Positions 34,689-44,253 of a DNA stretch of 58,594 nt are shown piece by piece; positions within the stretch are counted from its first letter, which is position 1, and each line of letters begins with the position of its first letter. The translations under genes and the position numbers were made by a program. The stretch comes from Bacillus renqingensis. GTDB lineage: Bacteria; Bacillota; Bacilli; Bacillales; Cytobacillaceae. The stretch is from NCBI RefSeq assembly GCF_016464375.1, contig NZ_JADDIU010000028.1, positions 1 to 58,594 of the forward strand. The letters run 5' to 3'. The notes beneath the pieces were generated by a model. The model saw nothing but the letters and a program-made list of their open reading frames with translations. It did not search any database and was not told the DNA's origin.

Positions 34689-35852
34689 ATGGAGCAGACA
34701 CAATTATTCGATGAAAAGGCTATACAAGGTCTAGATATATTATTTCATCATTACTGGATTGTACGTGCCGAGCAGCCGGAATGGTATCAGCTCATCCGCG
34801 AGCGGGAGAAAGTCCTGAGACGTTATTTGGATGAAAAGTTTGGCCTCCGCCTGCTTGTTCACCAACACTTTATCAAACTAGAAAAAATACCGGTTGAACC
34901 TGAAGCCTGGATGGGGATTCAAGATTTTCAAGAGCCGATGGATTATGCGATCTTTTGCTGTGCCCTTTCCTTTTTAGAAGGGAAGGCCGTAGATGAACAA
35001 TTTCTGCTTTCAGAACTGTGTCAGGAGATTCAATCAGATTATCCAGGGGATTTTCCGCTTGACTGGACGCTCTATTCCCATCGAAAATCCTTAATCAGAG
35101 CCGTAAAAATATTAATGGAATTTCAGCTGATTCGAACGATTGATGGGGATATTAACCGCTTTGACCAAAATGAAGAACAGGAAGTTCTATATGAAGCTAC
35201 CATTTATAGCCGCTATTTCATGAGAACCTATCCGGATGATTTTTCAAGTTACCAGCATTGGAGCGAACTACTGACAGACGATTGGAAGCTAAATCAAGAG
35301 GATGAACGAAGGAAGCGGGTGTACCGCAAGCTTTTCTTTTCACCGGGATTACGACGACGCGATCAGCAGGATCCTGATTTTCTCTATATCCGGAACTATC
35401 GTAATCGATTAGCTGAGGATATTGAAAGGCACAGTGATTATAAGCTTCATGTCTATAAAAATACCGCCTTTTTATCGATTGCCGAGCCAAAGCAGTACCA
35501 GCAGACCTTTCCGAATACGAAGGCATCTACCGATATCATCCTGCAGTTATCAAAGTATATCCATGAACAGCCTGAGCGGTTTAAGGCAAACGAAAACGGC
35601 GAGATACTGCTGACAGAAGGAGAATTCGAACAGATCATTGATGATTTGCGCAGGCAAAAGGGGGCAGGCTGGGCGAAGTATTTTCGCGACATGAATACAA
35701 CTGGAATCCGCGTCGAGTTGATTCGTGCCATGAAGGATTGGATGATGGTAGAAGTGGAGAGCGCGACTTCCATTATCCGGATTCAATCATTAGTTGGGGT
35801 CATGACGGGTGAATACCCCGCTGATTTTCAAACAGGAGGAATGGAATCATGA
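34689..35852 (+). CDS. jetB: Wadjet protein JetB (TIGR02678)
   Basis: A 387-residue protein of family TIGR02678, the MukE-like KITE subunit of Wadjet. It starts MEQTQLFDEKAIQGLDILFH; the ATG at 34689 follows GAGATGGGGTGA and lies just behind the jetA stop. Earlier starts would lie within jetA. Typical family segments include DEFFLLSELCQ-like helices, LIRAVKILMEFQLIRTIDGD and RLVEDIER-like LAEDIERHSDYKLHVYKNTA. JetB dimers bind the JetA kleisin. The 3' end overlaps jetC by ATGA. Confidence 0.93.
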   Translation: MEQTQLFDEKAIQGLDILFHHYWIVRAEQPEWYQLIREREKVLRRYLDEKFGLRLLVHQHFIKLEKIPVEPEAWMGIQDFQEPMDYAIFCCALSFLEGKAVDEQFLLSELCQEIQSDYPGDFPLDWTLYSHRKSLIRAVKILMEFQLIRTIDGDINRFDQNEEQEVLYEATIYSRYFMRTYPDDFSSYQHWSELLTDDWKLNQEDERRKRVYRKLFFSPGLRRRDQQDPDFLYIRNYRNRLAEDIERHSDYKLHVYKNTAFLSIAEPKQYQQTFPNTKASTDIILQLSKYIHEQPERFKANENGEILLTEGEFEQIIDDLRRQKGAGWAKYFRDMNTTGIRVELIRAMKDWMMVEVESATSIIRIQSLVGVMTGEYPADFQTGGMES

Positions 35853-38800
35853 CAGAAGCAAAATGGATGATGAACCGAGCGGGATTATTGAATTTTTGGT
35901 ATTACGATGATGAGATTTTCCATTTTGCTGATGGCAAGCTGCTCCTTCGCGGGACAAACGGCTCGGGAAAATCAGTAACGATGCAAAGTTTCCTTCCCGT
36001 ATTGTTGGATGGGAAAAAAACTCCTGACCGCCTCGATCCCTTTGGATCAAAGGCCCGGAGAATGGAGGATTATCTGCTCGGAGAAAAAGAGGTTGTGGAC
36101 CGCGATGAGCGTACGGGTTATCTGTTTATCGAGTATAAAAAACCAGGTGTTGCGCGCTATATTACGACAGGGATTGGCATGCAGGCCAAAAGGCATAAAG
36201 GGATTAAGTCCTGGTATTTTGTAATAACGGATAATCGGAGAATCGGAGATGATTTTGAACTGGCCCATTCTCAGCTCGGAGACCGGGTACCTTTTTCCGC
36301 GAAAGAACTGGAAAATCGCATCGGTGATGGCGGCTATGTCGTTCATACCCAGCGTGAATACATGGAGCTTGTAAATAAATATATATTTGGGTTTCAATCA
36401 ACCGAAGCCTATGAAGACTTAATCAAACTGTTAATTCAATTACGAAGTCCAAAACTCTCCAAAGATTTTAAACCAACCGTCATTTATGAAATATTAGAAT
36501 CGGCCCTGCCGCCTTTGACCGATGATGAACTCCGCCATCTATCAGATACGATTGAAAGTATGGATCAAACCCAGCAGCAGTTGGAACAGCTGGAACGGGA
36601 ATTTGCCTCCAGCTCAAGATTGGTTCATCAATATCATGCGTATAACCAATATATATTGGCAGAAAGGGCAGTAAAGTGGCAGAATGCTTTAAAAAGATAT
36701 ACGGAGGCCGATCGGCAAGTACATAGATTAGCGGCCCAGGTCGAAGAGTTGGCGCAGGAAATTCAACAGCAAGAGGAACAGGAACGTACATTTGCCCAGC
36801 AAAAAGAAGTGGCCGAAGCGGAAAAAAAACGGCTGGAGCGACATGAGGTTTGGAATCTAGAAGAAGATAAGCGCAAGAAAATCGAAAACGCGCGAACATT
36901 GAAAAGTGAGATTGAATCAATACAAAAGAAATGGGAGCATAAAAATGGCCAATATAACCGTCTTTGGCAGGAACGGGAGCAAAGTCACAACGAGATAAGC
37001 CAGTATGGAAGGGAAATGGAGGATGTATTGGAGGAATTACAATTTGATGCGGAAGAGGCAGCTTTTTTCCAGCATGAGGTAAATGTTGCTGACTTCAAAC
37101 GCCATCAGCAGGAAGAATTTGATTTCTCCGTCTGGCTTCAAGAGATTGGCGGTCATGAACAGTTACTAACCCATTTAAACCAAATCGCAGATGAAGAAAA
37201 TCGCCTGACTGAAGAGCACGACATACTGCAACGGCAATCATCTGAGAAAAAGAGAGAAGTGGATGAATTACGAAAAAATCTCGATCATTTAATGGAATGG
37301 TTTACCGAAGAAAAGCAAATGCTCGAGGATCATGTCTTTTCATGGATGGAAGAGCATCCACAGCTTGTTTTTTCAAATGAGTGCCGCCAACAAATGGCCC
37401 GTGCCCTGGAAGGTTTATATGAAGAAAATCGCTACGACCAAGTTCGGGAAATACTCTTTGCGGCGATTAATGAATATATTACTGATAAAAGTACGAAGAA
37501 AAAGTTAGTGGAGAATGAAAAACAAGACAAAAAGCAGGAAATGAAAGCGGCTCAGGCAGAGCTTGATTACTGGAAAACGTTGAAGATGCCTAATCCTGAA
37601 CGGGCAAAGGATACAGAGGTCTTTCGTGAACAGCTCCGTAAAGAAAAACAAGCGTTTATTCCGTTTTATGCTGCGGTTGAATTTCAAGACCATGTGACCG
37701 AAGAACAGAAAGAACGGATTGAAGCAGCTTTAAAACAAACGGGTGTATTGGACAGCTTAATCACGGAACAATCCCTTGCCCCAACACATGACCGGGTAAT
37801 CAAGCCCAATCCGCAATTGCTTGGCTATACGTTAGCGGATTATTTGCGCCCAGATGTAGAGGAAGACAGCCTTATTTCGAACAAACAGGTTGACGAAGTG
37901 CTACGAAGCATCTCCCTGGAACAAGATGGATCCGGTTTTCATGTCGATATCGATGGCACGTATTCTCTTGGTTGTTTACTAGGACATGCTCCAAATGAAG
38001 GACCATCCAAATATATTGGCCGTACATCGCGCAAACGATACCAGCAGGAAAGAATCAAGGAATGGGAGGAGCATATTGAACAAATCCAATTAGAGTTGGA
38101 GGAGTTAGCCAATCGCCTGCGAGAATACGATGAAGATCTCCGGGAGGCAGAAGTATGGAAGCAAACGATGCCGACAGATCAAACCCTAAGTGATGTAAAT
38201 ATTCAAATTGAAAAGACCGGCCACCAATTGGAGGAACAGAAAAAGCTGCAATTGCAGCTGGATGAGCGCTGGAAACAGGTACACGGACAACTCCAAGCCA
38301 TTAAGCTCAAGCTTCACCAAGAAGGCAGCCAGCTGCATATTTCTTTAACAAAAGAAGCTTTAGGACAAGCCCTAATCGCGGCCAAACACTATCGTGATCA
38401 TCTATACAGCCTTAGGGATCTATTCCAAAAATGTACATTTACCCGGAAAAGAAGCGAAGATTTACAGCATCGCTTGAGTGAAATCGAAACGGAATTGGAC
38501 GAGCTGAAAGGGGATCAAAACGTCAAAGAGTCGCAGCTGCAAAAGGAACGAGCAGAAATTACTTCGATTGAAGAGCAGTTGAAATTGAAAGGGATTGAAG
38601 AGGTAAGACTGCGGATTCAACAAGTACAACGCGAACTTACAGAAGTAGAAGCTGGCATCCGCCTCTTGCTTAAATCCATTCCGCAAAAGAAAGCAGACCA
38701 ACAGACATGTCAAAAAGAGTTAGCACTAGCCAGGACAAGTGCCGATTTCTGGGCAAGTATGGCTGCGGAGTGGGAACGAATGGTGAGGGCAGAAGTCGGC

Positions 38801-39958
38801 CGTGGTTTTGTAGAAGTCGAGGAGATCAATCCTGAAAAAATCGTCAGCCAGCTGGAATCGATTTTAGCAAAGTATGACCGTTCGAAGTTAAATGAACAAT
38901 TGACAAAGGCGTTTATGAATGAACAGCTATTTTTAACCGAGTACAGGATGTTTGAATATTCGGAAGAACCCGAACGTCCAGAGTGGTTCGCAAAGGATTG
39001 GAGCGACTACTATGAGCCGTTTATCACGGAATGGAATCAATTTAAAAGCCGCCGCTTGATTATGATGGAATATAAAGGCCAACGGGTGAGTCCCTATTAT
39101 GTGTTCACTTCACTGGAGAAGGAACTGGAGGATCAAAAAGGCTGGCTCGATGAACAAGACCGCCAGCTTTATGAGGATATCATCGTGAATACTGTTGGCG
39201 TTATCTTAAGAAACCGGATCAAGCGGGCGGAAAAATGGGTGAACGAGATGGATAAAATCATGGAAAGCCGTGATAGCTCATCCGGATTAACCTTTTCCAT
39301 TGCATGGAAACCATTAACAGCCGAATCTGAACAAGAAATGGACACAAAAGATCTAGTGAAGTTGCTGCAGCGGAATAGTAAATTTCTGAATGAGGATGAC
39401 TTAAGCCGGATTACAAGACATTTCCAATCAAGAATAGCCAAGGCAAAAGAGTTGATTCAGTTACGGAATGAAGGAACAACACTCCATCAAGTGTTAAAAG
39501 AAGTATTGGATTACCGAAAATGGTTCACGTTTGTTCTTTCGTACAAGCGGGTAAATGAGCCGAAACGAGAATTGACCAATACTGCTTTCTTTAAATTTAG
39601 TGGGGGCGAAAAGGCCATGGCGATGTACATTCCATTATTTACGGCTGCCTATTCACGTTATAAGGAAGCCGGTCCAATGGCACCCTATATTATCTCACTT
39701 GATGAAGCCTTTGCGGGAGTTGATGAGAACAATATCCGCGACATGTTTGAAGTGGTGGAACAGCTTGGTTTTAACTATATCATGAACTCTCAAAGCTTAT
39801 GGGGGGACTATGATACCATCTCGAGTCTATCCATTTGTGAATTAGTCCGGCCAAAGAACGCAGACTTTGTCACGGTAATTCGCTATCAATGGGATGGGAA
39901 ACAGCGGACGTTTGTTGTCGATGAGGACCCCGCCCTGGAGCTGGCAACCAATGAGTGA
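35849..39958 (+). CDS. jetC: Wadjet SMC-like ATPase JetC (TIGR02680)
   Basis: A 1369-residue SMC/MukB-type ATPase, the loop-extruding motor of Wadjet. Walker A GTNGSGKS is at residues 35-42. The ABC signature SGGEK is at 1251-1255 and Walker B SLDEAFAGVDENN has its acidic pair at 1285-1286. Between the two head halves are long Glu/Gln/Arg-rich coiled coils (about 220-500 and 720-960) that flank a hinge-like globular centre. All motifs are intact, so an active ATPase is expected. It starts with ATG overlapping the jetB stop and its end overlaps jetD by 8 bp, ensuring coupled synthesis. Confidence 0.95.
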   Translation: MTEAKWMMNRAGLLNFWYYDDEIFHFADGKLLLRGTNGSGKSVTMQSFLPVLLDGKKTPDRLDPFGSKARRMEDYLLGEKEVVDRDERTGYLFIEYKKPGVARYITTGIGMQAKRHKGIKSWYFVITDNRRIGDDFELAHSQLGDRVPFSAKELENRIGDGGYVVHTQREYMELVNKYIFGFQSTEAYEDLIKLLIQLRSPKLSKDFKPTVIYEILESALPPLTDDELRHLSDTIESMDQTQQQLEQLEREFASSSRLVHQYHAYNQYILAERAVKWQNALKRYTEADRQVHRLAAQVEELAQEIQQQEEQERTFAQQKEVAEAEKKRLERHEVWNLEEDKRKKIENARTLKSEIESIQKKWEHKNGQYNRLWQEREQSHNEISQYGREMEDVLEELQFDAEEAAFFQHEVNVADFKRHQQEEFDFSVWLQEIGGHEQLLTHLNQIADEENRLTEEHDILQRQSSEKKREVDELRKNLDHLMEWFTEEKQMLEDHVFSWMEEHPQLVFSNECRQQMARALEGLYEENRYDQVREILFAAINEYITDKSTKKKLVENEKQDKKQEMKAAQAELDYWKTLKMPNPERAKDTEVFREQLRKEKQAFIPFYAAVEFQDHVTEEQKERIEAALKQTGVLDSLITEQSLAPTHDRVIKPNPQLLGYTLADYLRPDVEEDSLISNKQVDEVLRSISLEQDGSGFHVDIDGTYSLGCLLGHAPNEGPSKYIGRTSRKRYQQERIKEWEEHIEQIQLELEELANRLREYDEDLREAEVWKQTMPTDQTLSDVNIQIEKTGHQLEEQKKLQLQLDERWKQVHGQLQAIKLKLHQEGSQLHISLTKEALGQALIAAKHYRDHLYSLRDLFQKCTFTRKRSEDLQHRLSEIETELDELKGDQNVKESQLQKERAEITSIEEQLKLKGIEEVRLRIQQVQRELTEVEAGIRLLLKSIPQKKADQQTCQKELALARTSADFWASMAAEWERMVRAEVGRGFVEVEEINPEKIVSQLESILAKYDRSKLNEQLTKAFMNEQLFLTEYRMFEYSEEPERPEWFAKDWSDYYEPFITEWNQFKSRRLIMMEYKGQRVSPYYVFTSLEKELEDQKGWLDEQDRQLYEDIIVNTVGVILRNRIKRAEKWVNEMDKIMESRDSSSGLTFSIAWKPLTAESEQEMDTKDLVKLLQRNSKFLNEDDLSRITRHFQSRIAKAKELIQLRNEGTTLHQVLKEVLDYRKWFTFVLSYKRVNEPKRELTNTAFFKFSGGEKAMAMYIPLFTAAYSRYKEAGPMAPYIISLDEAFAGVDENNIRDMFEVVEQLGFNYIMNSQSLWGDYDTISSLSICELVRPKNADFVTVIRYQWDGKQRTFVVDEDPALELATNE

Positions 39959-41240
39959 CAAAGTGCGGGTGTTTAAGGAAGAGCCTGGTTTTCTGAAGCT
40001 ATTTACCCTCTTTAAGGAAAAATATCGCTCTCTTGGTCGAGTTGGCGGCACTGTCAATATCCAATCCTTTACAGACGAAGAAGTGGAATCGATTGCTGGC
40101 TTTTTAGGTCAGCCGGTCGAAACCATTTTAGAAAAAGGAAAAGTTTCATTACTTTCCTTTGAAAAAGAATTAGCCCAGACCGGTTTTACAGAGTATACTC
40201 TAGTAGAATTGTTAGAAAGGGTGCTAGGTGAATCGATCGTAACGAAGAGCGAGGAAAGTAACGCGGAGGAAGAAAGGGAAAGGCAATTTTTCCAAGCTTT
40301 AAGAATGAAACATCCTGAAGGGAGCTGGTGGTGGGACTGGATTCAGTCTAAGCCTGCGGACTCCCGCTGGATTTGGTCGTTTTACAGGCAGGATCCTGTG
40401 GGCTTATTCGATAAATTAAGTATCGTTTTTACAGCCTTTCACGATCTTTCATATCAACATAAGAAGTATGAAAGACTGCCGCTTTTCGCGCAACGAACTA
40501 CGGGAAATCCCCATTTTTTTGACCATCATCAACTAGCAGGGAAGTTGCTTGTTTATTGTATGCAGGTAGATCAGCAGGTTAAAGGGCTCCGTGAACCGGG
40601 AATGCCAAAAACAACGGAGGAACTAAATGAATTATTAGGCTGTTACGGGCTGATGAGGGATGACTTATGGAGTTTCGTTTCCTGCCGTGGATTAGTGGCG
40701 GAAGGGGAGACGGGGCTGCACCCGGTATGGAAAGCCGCCGCGGAAACGGGTACTGTTTTAAACGTCCCGATGAAAGAATTGTTAAAAATAAAGAGAATCT
40801 GGCCTGTTAAAGGAAACACGATTTGGGTGATCGAAAATTCAAGTGTCTGTTCGACAATTGTCGATGAGGTCGCCTATGCACCGGTTATCTGTACCCATGG
40901 TCAATTTCGGACCGCCAGTTGGGTGGTGTTGGATTTATTAGTAGAAGCAGGTTGTCGGCTTTACTATTCCGGTGACCTTGATCCGGAAGGGATCGCCATG
41001 GCGCAGCGACTTAAAAATCGTTATCAGGAACAGGTTTTCTACTGGAGGATGGATGTTGAATCATACGAAAAAACGATTTCAGACGAAGATATTTCCGCTC
41101 GAATTGTCAAAATGGAGTCCATCACATCACCAGAACTAGTTGAAGTAGTGAATGCTCTTATAGAGCGAAAAAAGGCCGGCTATCAAGAAGGCTTAGTAAA
41201 TGAACTGATTCAAGATATAAAAAATGAATTTAAATCGTAA
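39951..41240 (+). CDS. jetD: Wadjet nuclease JetD (TIGR02679, Toprim/DUF2399)
   Basis: A 429-residue protein, the topoisomerase-VI-A-like subunit that cleaves small circular DNA after loop extrusion. The C-terminal Toprim domain is intact: the general-base glutamate is E295 in WVIENSSVCS, and the metal-binding acidic cluster is D342-L-D344-P-E346 in SGDLDPEGIAMA. The N-terminal part (GGTVNIQSFTDEEVESIAGF) matches TIGR02679. ATG 39951 overlaps the jetC stop (ATGAGTGA). A strong terminator follows. All catalytic residues are present, so the system appears functional. Confidence 0.93.
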   Translation: MSDKVRVFKEEPGFLKLFTLFKEKYRSLGRVGGTVNIQSFTDEEVESIAGFLGQPVETILEKGKVSLLSFEKELAQTGFTEYTLVELLERVLGESIVTKSEESNAEEERERQFFQALRMKHPEGSWWWDWIQSKPADSRWIWSFYRQDPVGLFDKLSIVFTAFHDLSYQHKKYERLPLFAQRTTGNPHFFDHHQLAGKLLVYCMQVDQQVKGLREPGMPKTTEELNELLGCYGLMRDDLWSFVSCRGLVAEGETGLHPVWKAAAETGTVLNVPMKELLKIKRIWPVKGNTIWVIENSSVCSTIVDEVAYAPVICTHGQFRTASWVVLDLLVEAGCRLYYSGDLDPEGIAMAQRLKNRYQEQVFYWRMDVESYEKTISDEDISARIVKMESITSPELVEVVNALIERKKAGYQEGLVNELIQDIKNEFKS

Positions 41241-41245
41241 CAGGG

Positions 41246-41296
41246 AGCTGACCCAAATAGTCGTTGAAAAATGACTTTTTAGGTCAGCTTTTTTTA
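41246..41296 (+). terminator. Terminator of the Wadjet operon
   Basis: AGCTGACC (41246-41253) pairs with GGTCAGCT (41282-41289), an inner AGTC/GACT pair extends the stem, and TTTTTT follows. Confidence 0.8.
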
Positions 41297-41411
41297 CATC
41301 ATATCGGTGGACTAGGGTCAAATTATTTCTAGATACAAAATTTTTGTAATCCGAAATAGTTAAAGCTAAAATGAGATAGTAAATCATTATCGATGCTTTA
41401 GAGGTGTAAAA

Positions 41412-42602
41412 ATGATTGATAAACTGTTCTATAAAACATTGCTGAAAAAGGCCTTTTCAGACCCTGTTCACATCACCTTTTGGGATGGTGAGACGGTCGA
41501 GTACGGGGAGGGTGAACCACTGTTTCATCTCCGTTTCCATGATGTCATCCCAAAAGGGGATTTGCTCCAAGATCCTACGATGACTTTTGGTGAAGCCTAT
41601 ATGGATGGAATCATTGAAGTGGAAGGAGACCTGAAGGAAGCGGTGGCTTCCATGTATCGAAGCCAAGAAGGATTTCTCGGCAATAGTAAGTTTACCAGCA
41701 AACTGTTGAAAAAAATCTCCAATACCACAAAGCGGAGCAAAGAAAATATTTCCTTTCACTATGATATTGGGAATGACTTTTATAAGCTGTGGCTCGATGA
41801 CACCATGACTTATTCCTGTGCCTACTTTAGAACTCCCGAGGATTCTCTCAAGACGGCGCAGCAAAATAAAGTCGCCCATATTCTTAAAAAATTAAACCTT
41901 CAGAAGGGGCATAGGCTGTTAGATATCGGTTGCGGTTGGGGTGAATTAATGATAACAGCTGCCAAACGATATGGGGTAAAAGCGACGGGTATCACTTTAT
42001 CAGAGGAACAGTATGCCCAAATCCAGAAGCGGATCAAGAAGGAGCAATTAACAGATGTAGTAGAGGTACAATTAATGGATTATCGTGAGTTAAAAAAGCA
42101 GGAGTTTGATCGTATCGTTAGTGTCGGAATGCTGGAGCATGTCGGCAAAGATCATTTATTGGACTATTTTCAAACCGTACGTGAATTGCTGACAGATGGA
42201 GGCCTGTCTGTTCTCCACTCGATTACCTCTCCGCAGGAAGGAGCCACGAATGCTTGGATAGACAAGTACATTTTTCCCGGGGGATATGTTCCCTCCTGGA
42301 GCGAACTTGTGAATCATATTTCAGAAAACCACTTCCATTTAATTGATTATGAAAACTTACGACGACATTATGCAAGAACATTAGAGATTTGGGCGGATAA
42401 TTTTGAAAATGCCTTAGAAGAAATTAAAAAAACAAAAGATGAGCGGTTTATCCGAATGTGGCGGCTATATCTTAATGCTTGTTCCGCTTCGTTCCAAACT
42501 GGAAATATTGATCTGAGTCAATTTATCTTCACAAAGGGAATAAACAATTCTATTCCTTGGACACGAGAATATATGTATTCGAACCAGCAGCCGTCAGTTT
42601 GA
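41412..42602 (+). CDS. SAM-dependent methyltransferase, cyclopropane-fatty-acid synthase family
   Basis: A 396-residue protein of the CFA synthase/mycolic-acid methyltransferase family (PF02353). The SAM-binding motif LLDIGCGWGE (D171) and the family segments SIQ-like NISFHYDIGNDFYKLWLDDT, MTYSCAYF and VEVQLMDYREL are present. The C-terminal FIFTKGINNSIPWTREYMY is typical. Products methylenate unsaturated acyl chains of membrane phospholipids or methylate related lipids. RBS GAGGTG. It lies between Wadjet and a spore-protein gene and appears monocistronic. Confidence 0.9.
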   Translation: MIDKLFYKTLLKKAFSDPVHITFWDGETVEYGEGEPLFHLRFHDVIPKGDLLQDPTMTFGEAYMDGIIEVEGDLKEAVASMYRSQEGFLGNSKFTSKLLKKISNTTKRSKENISFHYDIGNDFYKLWLDDTMTYSCAYFRTPEDSLKTAQQNKVAHILKKLNLQKGHRLLDIGCGWGELMITAAKRYGVKATGITLSEEQYAQIQKRIKKEQLTDVVEVQLMDYRELKKQEFDRIVSVGMLEHVGKDHLLDYFQTVRELLTDGGLSVLHSITSPQEGATNAWIDKYIFPGGYVPSWSELVNHISENHFHLIDYENLRRHYARTLEIWADNFENALEEIKKTKDERFIRMWRLYLNACSASFQTGNIDLSQFIFTKGINNSIPWTREYMYSNQQPSV

Positions 42603-42645
42603 CAATTTATAAAGGCAGCCATAATCAAGATAAAGGCAAAACACA

Positions 42646-42681
42646 AAAGGATCAACCCCATAAGAAAAGGGCTGATCCTTT
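42646..42681. terminator. Bidirectional terminator between methyltransferase and spore protein genes
   Basis: AAAGGATCAACCCC and GGGCTGATCCTTT (42669-42681) form a near-perfect stem flanked by A- and T-rich sequence on both sides. Confidence 0.8.
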
Positions 42682-42685
42682 CACT

Positions 42686-42874
42686 TTATTGCTGTTTTTT
42701 CATTGCTTGTTCACCAAGAGCGACTAGGCGTTTCGTCATTTCGCCGCCGACTGAACCATTGGCCCGTGCCGTCGTGTCAGCACCAAGCTGAACGCCAAAC
42801 TCACCAGCGATTTCTTCCTTCATTTGATCAAGAGCATTGTCTGCACCAGGAACCAACAGTTTGTTTCTAGCCAA
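42686..42874 (-). CDS. Alpha/beta-type small acid-soluble spore protein
   Basis: A 62-residue SASP that coats spore DNA. The two conserved helices are present ([20 protein letters not shown], and [12 protein letters not shown]), with the germination-protease region at EEIAGEFGV. It starts at a TTG (42874), with GGGAGTGATG 7 nt upstream. Expression should be forespore-specific (sigma-G); a CATTATA heptamer upstream fits a sigma-G -10, but the -35 spacing is not clean. This gene is the best single proof that the organism forms endospores. Confidence 0.95.
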   Translation of the reverse strand: MARNKLLVPGADNALDQMKEEIAGEFGVQLGADTTARANGSVGGEMTKRLVALGEQAMKKQQ

Positions 42875-42972
42875 GATACATCACTCCCGAATGAAGTTTG
42901 GAGCCGATAAAAAAATGGCTCGTATATAATGTATCCTATTTGAAAATCCTAATTCCATCAGGGGACTTCCAA

Positions 42973-44112
42973 TTATTTCGCATAAAAGTTTTCGGTATAG
43001 TAAGGCTGTGACTGGTTATTAAAAGCCACACCCACACCTAAATACTTATACCCTTTTTTCAATATATTTTCCCGGTGACCGAGTGAGTTCATTAAACCTT
43101 CGTGCGCGAAGATGCTGCTAAACTGTCCGTAAGCAAGGTTTTCTCCGGCCAAATAAAAGATGATCTGGTCTTCCTTCATACGGTCAAATGGGGATTGGCC
43201 TTTCAGGTTAGTGTGGTCAAAATAATGATGGACCGCCATATCCGTACTGTGTTTTCGCGCAGTTTCTCTGACATGCTCATCCCACGATAGAATCGGAAGC
43301 TGGTGTTGAACCCGCGCTGCATTCGTTAAATCGAATAATTGATACTCAAATCCTTCTTCTAATTTTGGGCTCGCTTTTGTATACAAACCTGTCTTACTTT
43401 GTTCGAAATCTTTCCTAATGAGCTGCATTGCAGTAACAGTATTACCCTTGTGTTTATCGTAAAAAATAGTGACATACATTTTATCAATCAAGAAGACATC
43501 ATAATCGCTATCTTTTTCAAGTTGATAAATTACCATGCCTTTTTGAATGTTGGTTAATGGGGCACCGAGAGTAGTGCGGACTGTTTCTTTCGGGGTTCCC
43601 AGCCTTATCCCATTTTTAGAGGAGATGACATCTTGGTTCGTATATAATCCGGCAGCTTGATTATTTTTATCATACATCACCATAAAGAAATTTCGGTAAT
43701 GGTTATGGTAAGTATGCCAATTTGTCTCATACTCATTGAGGGATGTTCGTTTTGCAACCCCTAATTGGTGTTCGATTTTTTCCTTTGTCTCACCAAGCTC
43801 CACATTGTGAATGGAGAACATTTGCCTTGATGGAGTCTTTACCTCTATTTTCTCTACCGGTTCATCCTTTGGCGGTGATTTATGCGGTAGTTCGAAAGGA
43901 AGCTCAAGCTGGTTCAATACTTGTTGAACTTCTTTATACAATGTATTCAATTTTTCTCGTGTTTCCGGGTTGTCTTTGATATCATCGATATCCGATTGGA
44001 TATGGGTGAATGATTGATTAAAGTCAGTTTTTTCTAATTTCTTCGCCAATACTGGCCAAGAAAAATATAATACGCAACAACAAGCGATTAGGATAAGAAA
44101 ACGGCGCATCAT
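42973..44112 (-). CDS. CAP/SCP-domain exported protein (YlbC-like)
   Basis: A 379-residue protein with an N-terminal signal/anchor helix (FLILIACCCVLYFSWPVLA). A CAP-associated N-terminal domain (about 115-245, with two repeats of the form LGETKEKIEHQLG and LGTPKETVRTTLG) precedes a C-terminal CAP/SCP domain (about 255-379, TNAARVQHQLPILSWDEHVR, ARKHSTDMAVHHYFDHTNLK, GENLAYG, GHRENIL). The same layout occurs in B. subtilis YlbC, which also lies near ctaG. The role is unknown; CAP domains of bacteria are linked to the envelope and spores. Confidence 0.88.
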   Translation of the reverse strand: MMRRFLILIACCCVLYFSWPVLAKKLEKTDFNQSFTHIQSDIDDIKDNPETREKLNTLYKEVQQVLNQLELPFELPHKSPPKDEPVEKIEVKTPSRQMFSIHNVELGETKEKIEHQLGVAKRTSLNEYETNWHTYHNHYRNFFMVMYDKNNQAAGLYTNQDVISSKNGIRLGTPKETVRTTLGAPLTNIQKGMVIYQLEKDSDYDVFLIDKMYVTIFYDKHKGNTVTAMQLIRKDFEQSKTGLYTKASPKLEEGFEYQLFDLTNAARVQHQLPILSWDEHVRETARKHSTDMAVHHYFDHTNLKGQSPFDRMKEDQIIFYLAGENLAYGQFSSIFAHEGLMNSLGHRENILKKGYKYLGVGVAFNNQSQPYYTENFYAK

Positions 44113-44199
44113 TCACACCTCACTTTATCATAAAATTGTAACCAATATAGTTTTATTATATAAGCAATATACTTAAATTGAAAATGATACGTGAGAGCA

Positions 44200-44232
44200 G
44201 CAGCTAACCCTCATGGGATGAGGGTTAGCTGC
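44200..44232. terminator. Perfect hairpin after hydroxyacid dehydrogenase
   Basis: GCAGCTAACCCTCAT (44200-44214) and ATGAGGGTTAGCTGC (44218-44232) form a 15-bp perfect stem with a 3-nt loop, placed just 3' of the minus-strand gene at 44254. Confidence 0.75.
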
Positions 44233-44253
44233 GAACGAAAATTTTTAGCGTAG

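Noticed and set aside
36047..36397. Long minus-strand frames inside jetC and other coding genes
   Set aside because: They lie opposite strongly conserved coding sequence, lack ribosome binding sites and show no recognisable family, so they are treated as shadows of the real genes.
42875..42960. Sigma-G promoter for the spore protein gene
   Set aside because: A CATTATA box fits the -10, but the best -35 candidate is about 19 bp away. It is biologically expected but not demonstrated by the sequence.
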